This document shows positions 1 through 4,653 of a DNA stretch of 5,277 nt, in pieces. A model generated the notes under the pieces. It was not told the origin of the DNA, did no database searches, and worked only from the letters and a program-made list of their open reading frames with translations. Origin of the DNA: Clostridia bacterium (GTDB lineage: Bacteria > Bacillota > Clostridia > Christensenellales > CAG-138). Made by a program: the position numbers and the translations under genes. Position 1 is the stretch's first letter, and every line of letters begins with the position of its first letter. The stretch is from the NCBI GenBank assembly GCA_017435185.1, contig JAFSFN010000201.1, forward strand, positions 1 through 5,277, read 5' to 3'.

Positions 1-453
1 CTTTACTTTGAATTTGAGACGGAACATCTCCCCAACTCCCAAAAATTTATGCTGAGCATCGTTTCCGTTCTGATCCTTTTTGAAAACGCCGGACATTGCA
101 ATTCTCAAAGTACCGGTGCTGTTGTCGGCGCCAACGGATATCTGCGGATAATCGGTTGACGAAACACGCTCATCGGGATTATAGCAGAGTATTGAGCTCT
201 GCGGCACCTGAGCAAGCGCGGCAGTTTCAAAAATATCAGCATCAAACTCCACCGTAAACTGCATATCTATGAAGCCCGACGAATTCTTAGTCACAAATAC
301 AGGAACGTCAACAAATGATGTTGAAGCAAAGTCAAACTCGGCATCACCGACTTTTAGTTCAATCTCCGTATCGGCAAAAGCCGTGGGACAAAGAATACAG
401 ACAAAGATAACGGTAAGTATTGCTGTGAACACAAACTTAAACGGAGCTTTCAC
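1..453 (-). CDS. Secreted cohesin-domain-like protein, N-terminal part (runs off the left edge)
   Basis: The frame is open for 151 codons from a GTG at 453-451 to the window edge, so the C-terminus is missing. The start is supported by AGGGAGG (467-461), 7 nt upstream. Residues 1-27 form a signal peptide: Lys2 and Lys6, a hydrophobic core, then cleavage after A-F-A before Asp28. Residues about 30-151 resemble a cohesin domain: VGD, then a beta-strand VPVFVT, then IDMQFTVEFDADIF (compare the cohesin pattern of a strand followed by a Y/F-D-x-x-x-F/L turn), a G-T-L-R-I-A strand, and an ending G-E-M-F-R-L-K-F-K-V typical of the last cohesin strands. Cohesins bind dockerins in cellulosomes and other surface complexes, and similar folds also occur in non-cellulosomal surface proteins. 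No dockerin, S-layer or sortase signal is visible because the gene is cut. The secreted location is fairly sure, the cohesin assignment moderately so. Confidence 0.7.
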   Translation of the reverse strand, partial: MKAPFKFVFTAILTVIFVCILCPTAFADTEIELKVGDAEFDFASTSFVDVPVFVTKNSSGFIDMQFTVEFDADIFETAALAQVPQSSILCYNPDERVSSTDYPQISVGADNSTGTLRIAMSGVFKKDQNGNDAQHKFLGVGEMFRLKFKVK

Positions 454-510
454 TTTATTTCCTCCCTAATTTTTATGTATACCGAAAAACAAGTTGCTTT
501 TTTAATTCTT

Positions 511-539
511 ATTATACCTAACAGAACAAAAAAAGTATA
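511..539 (-). promoter_or_regulatory. Candidate promoter of the cohesin-like gene
   Basis: Reading on the minus strand there is a perfect -10 TATAAT (516-511), separated by 17 nt from a weak -35 TATACT (539-534). The leader to the GTG would be roughly 50 nt. The weak -35 lies inside the palindrome at 531-546, which suggests that activity depends on a regulator. Confidence 0.5.
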
Positions 540-546
540 TACTTTT
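531..546. repeat. Perfect 16-bp palindrome between divergent promoters; candidate operator
   Basis: AAAAGTATATACTTTT is identical to its reverse complement over all 16 bases, centred between 538 and 539. It covers the proposed -35 boxes of both divergent promoters (539-534 on minus, 538-543 on plus). Such a site would suit a dimeric regulator acting on both genes, but the regulator is unknown. The sequence is AT-rich, so a chance palindrome is possible, although the fit to both promoters is exact. Confidence 0.5.
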
Positions 547-566
547 AGACAGGCTTTTAGTAAAAT
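538..566 (+). promoter_or_regulatory. Candidate promoter of the DUF3006-like gene
   Basis: A -35 TATACT (538-543) is followed after exactly 17 nt by a -10 TAAAAT (561-566), leaving a leader of about 50 nt before the ATG at 621. It mirrors the divergent promoter in -35 sequence, spacer length and distance to the gene. The -35 matches the TTGACA consensus at only three positions. Confidence 0.4.
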
Positions 567-620
567 GTTAATTGATATTTTATTAGAATTTCTGCCTTTT
601 ACGGGCTCAGGAGCATTTTT

Positions 621-794
621 ATGGAACCTTGTGATTATGTAGTTCTTCGTTTTGACGGGGATTATGCCGTTCTTCAACGAACAGACATTGAAACGACCGA
701 TACCTTTTTCATTGCCAGAGCATTTCTTCCTCCCGAAGCAGATGAAGGCAGTAAACTTCATTTTGAAGCCTTTGAATATGTCCTTACAGAATAA
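621..794 (+). CDS. Small DUF3006-like protein, 57 aa
   Basis: The ATG at 621 has an AGGAG (609-613) 7 nt upstream, and the frame closes at TAA 792-794. An in-frame TGA upstream (573-575) and the absence of another ATG make this the natural start. The protein begins MEPCDYVVLRFDGDYAVLQR. It carries the R-F-x-G-D-x-A-V-L signature (residues 10-18) and, after a short turn, a L-P-P-E-A-D-E-G-S-K-L stretch (36-46). That matches the pattern of DUF3006 proteins: a beta-strand with R-F-E-G-D-x-A-V, then 'LP..AKEGDVL'. DUF3006 proteins are short, soluble and presumed beta-barrels of unknown function. The overall length is typical. It has no signal peptide or membrane segment. It is divergent from the cohesin-like gene and 91 nt upstream of the lipoprotein gene. 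The family match is from memory of the pattern and cannot be scored here. Confidence 0.72.
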   Translation: MEPCDYVVLRFDGDYAVLQRTDIETTDTFFIARAFLPPEADEGSKLHFEAFEYVLTE

Positions 795-816
795 AATTAC
801 CATGTTGACATATTTA

Positions 817-845
817 TTGACGGTGAATTTCTATTGCAGTAAAAT
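817..845 (+). promoter_or_regulatory. Candidate promoter of the lipoprotein gene
   Basis: TTGACG (817-822, five of six consensus bases) and TAAAAT (840-845, five of six) are separated by exactly 17 nt. The start of transcription would fall near 852, about 35 nt before the ATG at 886. The lipoprotein gene can therefore be expressed separately from the DUF3006-like gene, though no terminator separates them. Confidence 0.6.
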
Positions 846-885
846 AAAAAATATTATTAAAAAATACTATTCGGAGGAACCGTAA

Positions 886-1758
886 ATGTTCAAAAGATTT
901 ATAGTCTTTTCACTCGCACTTTCCTTTGCTGTCTGTGCGTTTGGATGTAAAAGCAAAACTCCCGATGTAGATACAATAACAGGGAAAAACTCACCCACAC
1001 CTGCCGCTTCGGCAAATTCAGGCAACACACAAAACAACAATAATAATGACAACGAGGAACTTCAGGTCACGACCTTCCCCCCGATTGAAATGACGGATGG
1101 TTGGCCGTCCAAAGGCATTTTTGCAAATCTTCCCGCTTATAAGCACAGCGGAAATGTAGGCGAGCCCTCAATGCCCGACACATATAATATCACGGGAACA
1201 GTCAAAAGCGACTTTAACGCATACTGCAAAGACCTTGAAGCAGCAGGCTATGTTAAAGCGCAGGATTCCTCCGAAGGCAATATAACACGCTACATATACG
1301 AAAACGAAGCTAAAAACACACTTGTAACAATTGCATACTGGCCTGATTATCAGGAAATTGAAATACTTGCCGAAACACTCGACGGCAGCATCGACTACTC
1401 CAACAAACCCACCATTAATATTGATTGGAGTACAGCGGAATACCTTTCAATAGTTCCCGAATATAAAGAAGGCGGCCGCATAATCGACTCTCACAGTTAT
1501 CGTGAGCCCGATTCACCCGAAGATTTTATTAAAATAGTTGATGCCGACATTTCAGACTACAACGCATATAAAGCCGCTCTGCTTACAGCAGGCTTCACAC
1601 AGGGCAATGTCGCAAACGAGGGTTGGCATACCGAATCTTATTACTATGCAAATCCCGAAATGCCCGACTTCACTGTAGAGCTTTACTATGAGCTCAACGG
1701 TCTTACCACAGACAATATCATCATAGGCATTACAGTAATACCCAAATCCATTGTATAA
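886..1758 (+). CDS. Lipoprotein with a duplicated domain, function unknown
   Basis: The ATG is preceded by GGAGG (873-877) at 8 nt. Residues 1-20 are a lipoprotein signal peptide ending A-F-G before Cys21, so the protein should be lipid-anchored on the outside of the membrane. A low-complexity linker (about 22-65) rich in Ser, Thr, Pro and Asn includes a run of five Asn. The rest looks like two copies of one domain of about 95-105 residues. Copy A (about 73-165) has GWPSKGIFANLPAYKHSGNV, then VKSDFNAYCKDLEAAGYVK, then YIYENEAKNTLVTIAYW. Copy B (about 181-286) has DWSTAEYLSIVPEYKEGGRI, then DISDYNAYKAALLTAGFTQ, then YYYANPEMPDFTVELYY. Each unit would be a helix (D-[FY]-N-A-Y..L..AG[YF]) followed by beta-strands. 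Similar lipoproteins with a W-P and 'Y...L...GF' pattern are common in Clostridia. I do not recognise a named function, and no catalytic motif is evident. It probably stands alone, with its own promoter and a terminator. Confidence 0.9.
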   Translation: MFKRFIVFSLALSFAVCAFGCKSKTPDVDTITGKNSPTPAASANSGNTQNNNNNDNEELQVTTFPPIEMTDGWPSKGIFANLPAYKHSGNVGEPSMPDTYNITGTVKSDFNAYCKDLEAAGYVKAQDSSEGNITRYIYENEAKNTLVTIAYWPDYQEIEILAETLDGSIDYSNKPTINIDWSTAEYLSIVPEYKEGGRIIDSHSYREPDSPEDFIKIVDADISDYNAYKAALLTAGFTQGNVANEGWHTESYYYANPEMPDFTVELYYELNGLTTDNIIIGITVIPKSIV

Positions 1759-1786
1759 ACATTAAAACAATTAAGACAACTTTGAA

Positions 1787-1830
1787 AACTGCATCGAGCT
1801 TATTGCTGGATGCAGTTATTTTTTGTTTTT
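1787..1830 (+). terminator. Intrinsic terminator of the lipoprotein gene
   Basis: A perfect 9-bp stem AACTGCATC (1787-1795) / GATGCAGTT (1809-1817) encloses, after a G/G mismatch, an inner 3-bp stem AGC/GCT around a TTATT loop. It is followed by ATTTTTTGTTTTT (1818-1830). It lies 28 nt after the lipoprotein stop. The U-tract overlaps the stop codon of the convergent degV gene (TTA at 1829-1831). Read on the minus strand the same hairpin has only TTTTC behind it, so termination of degV here would be weaker. Confidence 0.85.
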
Positions 1831-2707
1831 ATTTCAATCTTACGCCGGCATCTCCCTCAAAGTAAAGCGCCAAAGCACCGGGGCCTATATGCGAGCCTGT
1901 CACAGGCTCATGCTTCACTATAAGAATATCGCTCGGCACAAACTTTTGCTTTATCAGCTGTGCAAGATATTTTGCGTCTGCTTCACAGTTTGCGTGTGAT
2001 ATTCCCACAAGCTGTTTATTGGGATTTTTTACAAGCGCACCATATTTTTCGGCCATGGTCTTAATTGCTTGTCGGCGTCCTCTTATCTTGTTAAACGCTA
2101 CTATCTTCCCTTCATCATTGCCTTTGAGCAGTGGCTTTATCGAAAGTACACTTCCCATTATTGCACTGAAATTCGACAGTCTGCCGGTTCGACGAAGATG
2201 TATAAGATCATCAACAATAAACACCTGATACATTCTGTCACGAAAGAACTTTATGCGCTTAGCTGTTTCGTCTATATCCATTCCGTTGCTTCTGCACTTA
2301 GCCGCTCTAAGCACAAGTAGCCCTTCCCCCAAAGATGCGCCGAGGCTGTCCACAAGAACGATACTTCTCCGAGGATACTTCTCAAGCAATTCCTTTTTTG
2401 CAATCTGTGCAGATGCAAAAGAGCCGCTCACTCCCGATGACAGACCTATAAACAGTATATCCCTGCCTGCTTTAAGCATAGGTTCCATATATTCCATATA
2501 TCTGGCAGGATTTATTTGTGAAGTAGTAATCTTTTTGCCTTTGCGTATCGATTCATAGTATGCATTGTCATCAAAAGCCTCGGTATCATCACAAAAATAT
2601 TCCTTCTCATTAGAAAAATATGAAAAAGGAATTATAGTTATATTATTTTCCTTTGCAATCTTCATCCCCAAATTTGAAGCTGCATCCGTAATGATTTCAA
2701 AAGCCAT
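1829..2707 (-). CDS. DegV family fatty-acid-binding protein (FakB-like)
   Basis: This is a full-length DegV protein (292 aa; the family is about 280-290). The ATG at 2707 has AAGGAG (2721-2716) 8 nt upstream. The two-domain fold is marked by ITDAASNL (6-13), the lipid-site motif K-I-T-T-S-Q (59-64), GLSSGVSGSF (88-97), VDSLGASLGEGLLV (119-132), DDLIHLRRTGRLS (166-178), KPLL (191-194) and the C-terminal GSHIGPGALALYF (271-283). DegV/FakB proteins bind a fatty acid and present it to the kinase FakA, which makes acyl-phosphate for phospholipid synthesis. Thr61/Thr62, the serines at 90-91 and His273 sit where FakB proteins contact the carboxylate (family knowledge). No fakA kinase gene is visible here. 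Which fatty acid is bound cannot be told from sequence. The gene appears to be its own unit, since a terminator lies between it and the XRE gene upstream. Confidence 0.95.
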   Translation of the reverse strand: MAFEIITDAASNLGMKIAKENNITIIPFSYFSNEKEYFCDDTEAFDDNAYYESIRKGKKITTSQINPARYMEYMEPMLKAGRDILFIGLSSGVSGSFASAQIAKKELLEKYPRRSIVLVDSLGASLGEGLLVLRAAKCRSNGMDIDETAKRIKFFRDRMYQVFIVDDLIHLRRTGRLSNFSAIMGSVLSIKPLLKGNDEGKIVAFNKIRGRRQAIKTMAEKYGALVKNPNKQLVGISHANCEADAKYLAQLIKQKFVPSDILIVKHEPVTGSHIGPGALALYFEGDAGVRLK

Positions 2708-2743
2708 TTTGTTTTCTCCTTAATAAATTCAAATGCCGAATTT

Positions 2744-2773
2744 ATTATTGCCATTATGCACAAAAAAACTCAA
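2744..2773 (-). promoter_or_regulatory. Weak candidate promoter of the degV gene
   Basis: On the minus strand TTGAGT (2773-2768) and AATAAT (2749-2744) are 18 nt apart and upstream of the degV ribosome binding site. A second possible -10, CATAAT (2758-2753), lacks a matching -35. A promoter somewhere in 2722-2800 is expected because a terminator precedes it, but the exact boxes are uncertain. Confidence 0.3.
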
Positions 2774-2800
2774 CCTACAGAATCAAAAAGCAAGTATACA

Positions 2801-2837
2801 GATAAAAATAAAGCGGTGGAGAAATTTCTCTGCCGCT
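2801..2837 (-). terminator. Intrinsic terminator of the XRE gene
   Basis: On the minus strand a hairpin (2837-2812) pairs AGCGG with CCGCT, continues through two G-U pairs, and then GAGA with TCTC and part of the central AAATTT. It is followed by TTATTTTTATC (2811-2801). It sits 35 nt downstream of the XRE stop codon and separates that gene from degV. Confidence 0.75.
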
Positions 2838-2872
2838 CTACTGTTGGTAGAAAGTGCCGTTTTATGGGCTTT

Positions 2873-3463
2873 TCAACGCTTGTCCTTTATCTTTGACCAA
2901 AAAATGATTATAACCTGAGCAGGTGCTCCCAACAAGAATATAATCCATATATTCATACCCAACGGAAGCATCGACAAGTATACAGACGCAAGTACAGACC
3001 ACATCAAAAGTGATACGATAAAATAGTTAGTGCGTGAATTGAACCATACACTGTTTAGAACGAGCCACACTATAAGCGATATCGGCACCGCATATACAAA
3101 CGAGAGCCAATGCAATTTTATCTCGGGAGAGAGTAGAGAGATCAAAACAAAGCCCAGCAAAGCAATCAGCCATACTGCAAGTATAGATATGCCTATCACA
3201 AAGCCGCGATTATATTTCGGCGCGAATTCCTTACAAGATTGCTTCTGATCATGTTCTTCTTTAACAAGATAATCAAGCGACACACCAAACAACTCCGCAA
3301 TTTCTGCAAGCACCGCAATATCAGGCATCGACTCTGCACGTTCCCATTTAGATACAGCTTTATCCGAGTAATTCAGTATTTGAGCAAGCTCCATTTGCGT
3401 CATGCTTGCTTTCTGACGCAATTGAGCAATATTTTTTGCCACTATGGTTTTTATGTCACTCAT
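2873..3463 (-). CDS. Membrane-anchored XRE-family transcriptional regulator
   Basis: I choose the ATG at 3463-3461 (196 aa, MSDIKTIVAKN). GAGGG (3473-3469) lies 5 nt upstream of it, whereas the earlier in-frame ATG (3475) and GTG (3478) have no ribosome binding site and lie too close to the proposed promoter. Residues about 4-68 are a Cro/CI-type helix-turn-helix: NIAQLRQKASMTQMELAQIL, then YSDKAVSKWERAESMPDIAVLAEIAELFGVSLDYLV, with the classic recognition-helix K-A-V-S-K-W-E and S-L-D-Y-L features. A short polar linker leads to four hydrophobic segments at about 88-111, 118-141, 148-166 and 172-189, and a basic tail. This is an HTH head on a four-helix membrane domain, an arrangement seen often in Clostridia. 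Its signal and targets are unknown. A palindrome over its promoter suggests autoregulation. It lies downstream of spoIID with no terminator between, so readthrough is possible. Confidence 0.93.
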   Translation of the reverse strand: MSDIKTIVAKNIAQLRQKASMTQMELAQILNYSDKAVSKWERAESMPDIAVLAEIAELFGVSLDYLVKEEHDQKQSCKEFAPKYNRGFVIGISILAVWLIALLGFVLISLLSPEIKLHWLSFVYAVPISLIVWLVLNSVWFNSRTNYFIVSLLMWSVLASVYLSMLPLGMNIWIIFLLGAPAQVIIIFWSKIKDKR

Positions 3464-3492
3464 GCCAACCCTCATCACTGATATTTTAATGT

Positions 3493-3501
3493 ATTATATC
3501 A
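3493..3501 (-). promoter_or_regulatory. Extended -10 promoter of the XRE gene
   Basis: On the minus strand TGATATAAT (3501-3493) is a perfect extended -10 (TGnTATAAT). No good -35 is found at 16-18 nt, which fits the extended -10 class. Transcription would start about 23 nt before the ATG at 3463. It lies in the 60-nt gap after the spoIID stop. Confidence 0.6.
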
Positions 3502-3506
3502 TATAA
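3494..3506. repeat. 13-bp palindrome over the XRE promoter; candidate autoregulatory operator
   Basis: TTATATCATATAA is a perfect inverted repeat of TTATAT around a central C. It overlaps nearly all of the extended -10 element. XRE regulators commonly repress their own promoter by binding such symmetric sites. Since the -10 hexamer itself is AT-rich, part of the symmetry may be coincidental. Confidence 0.4.
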
Positions 3507-3523
3507 AAGGGTCAGTTCTACGC

Positions 3524-4540
3524 CTATTTTTTATATATACCGATATCGGTCCCGCTGTAATAATGTGTAAGTATTTCAATATAGTTACTTCCGTTCTTTG
3601 CCATAGCATTTGCACCGTATTGGCTCATCCCCACTCCATGACCGTAGCCGTATGTAGTAATCTTAACTTTGTCTGCTCCAAAATTGATTTTGAAATTGGC
3701 ACTGTCGAGTTCAAACAGCTTTCTCATATCTCTTCCGCTTACCGTTATACCTCCAAGCTTTATCTCCTCAACTCTGCCGCTCTCATAGCGGGAAAGTATT
3801 TTTATGTTTTTGCTCACGTTTTTCGTGCTTATATCGGCATCCTTCCATTTTGAATTTATCTTTCGAGCAAATTCTTTCAACGAAAACTCCACGCTTTCTT
3901 CATAGTGGGAAGACTCCACATCGGGACTGTTCACGCTCAGCAAATACGGTCTTGATTGCGAAAAAACATTGACTGCCGCTTCAGTCATTCCTCCTGAATT
4001 AGAATGATACAGTGCCTCTATAGCCTCACCGTCATATGTAATTATCTTTCCTTTTGTGGAATAAACAGCGTCTCGCACTTTGTCAATATTCTTTTCGTAG
4101 CTCTTATCCCAGTTTTCTTTGAGCTGCTCATCACTTTTGTAGGCTTGACAGCAACTGCTGTCGGTGCATATTTCACCCTCTCCTTTTTTGCACGCATTAC
4201 CATCAAAGATTTCCATATGCCGCACTGTAAATGTGCGTGCCGCCACAGCCTGCGCCTTTAACGCCTCGATTTCAAACGATACAGGCATTTCCGCCGCTAC
4301 AACACCCACAAGATACTCTTCAAGGTCCAAAGTTTCCGTTCTCTCATCACGGTGCATATATACACTTATATCCACGCTTTCAACACTTTCTTTATTCGCA
4401 TTATCGTCAGATGCAGATAGCGATGTCTTTGCTATAACACACCCTCTGAAGAGCAGTATCACTACGCTCAAAATTACTGCAGTCACAACTGATATTACGA
4501 TGTATTCAGGAATTGTTTTTTTATATTTTCTGCCACTCAT
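3524..4540 (-). CDS. spoIID: Stage II sporulation protein D (peptidoglycan lytic transglycosylase)
   Basis: SpoIID cleaves glycan strands during engulfment of the forespore and works with SpoIIM and SpoIIP (family knowledge). The 338-residue protein has a short basic N-terminus, one membrane anchor (about 12-31) and an extracytoplasmic SpoIID domain. Key motifs are L-E-E-Y-L-V-G-V-V-A-A-E-M-P (72-86, Glu84 being the expected catalytic acid), EALKAQAVAARTF (92-104), a Cys-rich insertion C117...ICTDSSCCQAY (124-134), ALYHSNSGG (176-184), and the C-terminal GYGHGVGMSQYGA (298-310) with HYYSGT (326-331). The length matches the family. The ATG at 4540 is the only ATG/GTG/TTG before an upstream in-frame stop (4567-4565), yet it has no good ribosome binding site, only GTGGT just before it. 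No clear vegetative promoter is seen upstream, as expected for a sporulation (sigma-E-type) gene. Neither spoIIM nor spoIIP is in the window. Confidence 0.95.
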   Translation of the reverse strand: MSGRKYKKTIPEYIVISVVTAVILSVVILLFRGCVIAKTSLSASDDNANKESVESVDISVYMHRDERTETLDLEEYLVGVVAAEMPVSFEIEALKAQAVAARTFTVRHMEIFDGNACKKGEGEICTDSSCCQAYKSDEQLKENWDKSYEKNIDKVRDAVYSTKGKIITYDGEAIEALYHSNSGGMTEAAVNVFSQSRPYLLSVNSPDVESSHYEESVEFSLKEFARKINSKWKDADISTKNVSKNIKILSRYESGRVEEIKLGGITVSGRDMRKLFELDSANFKINFGADKVKITTYGYGHGVGMSQYGANAMAKNGSNYIEILTHYYSGTDIGIYKK

Positions 4541-4573
4541 ACCACAATGTATATGCGCAAATTTTTAGTGTAA

Positions 4574-4608
4574 TGTTCACAAGTTATACATTGCTGTTCA
4601 CCATTCAC
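4574..4608. repeat. Direct repeats TGTTCAC / TGTTCAC / CATTCAC upstream of the sigma-like gene
   Basis: TGTTCAC occurs at 4574-4580 and 4595-4601, 21 bp apart (two helical turns), and a near copy CATTCAC follows at once at 4602-4608. The second and third copies overlap the -35 and spacer of the proposed promoter at 4591-4619. The arrangement could be a regulator binding site for the divergent pair spoIID and the sigma-like gene. Seven-base repeats can arise by chance. Confidence 0.35.
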
Positions 4609-4619
4609 AATAGTATAAT
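4591..4619 (+). promoter_or_regulatory. Candidate promoter of the sigma-like gene
   Basis: TTGCTG (4591-4596) and a perfect TATAAT (4614-4619) are separated by 17 nt. The -35 keeps only the TTG. The start of transcription would be near 4626, giving a leader of about 28 nt with GGAG (4644-4647) 6 nt before the ATG. Confidence 0.55.
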
Positions 4620-4653
4620 AAAGAATATATCTGATGATGCATTGGAGTATGTT

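Noticed and set aside
450..803. 117-codon open frame on the minus strand
   Set aside because: It is antisense to the DUF3006-like gene, crosses the promoter region and palindrome, has no family resemblance, and overlaps the start of the cohesin-like gene in another frame.
805..810. Perfect TTGACA that could be a -35 box
   Set aside because: At 16-18 nt downstream there is only TTTCTA/TTCTAT. The TTGACG at 817 with TAAAAT at 17 nt is a far better pair.
652..885. 77-codon open frame on the plus strand ending just before the lipoprotein ATG
   Set aside because: It is a shadow frame of the DUF3006-like gene without a ribosome binding site, and its second half is AT-rich promoter and leader sequence.
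2019..2558. Three open frames on the plus strand
   Set aside because: They lie wholly antisense to the well-supported degV gene and show no ribosome binding site or recognisable protein pattern.
2838..2850. CTAC/GTAG mini-hairpin next to the XRE terminator
   Set aside because: It has only four base pairs and no U-tract. The 2812-2837 hairpin fully explains termination.
4582..4590. TTATACATT resembling a DnaA box (TTATNCACA)
   Set aside because: The last two positions do not match, there is a single copy, and no replication genes are nearby.
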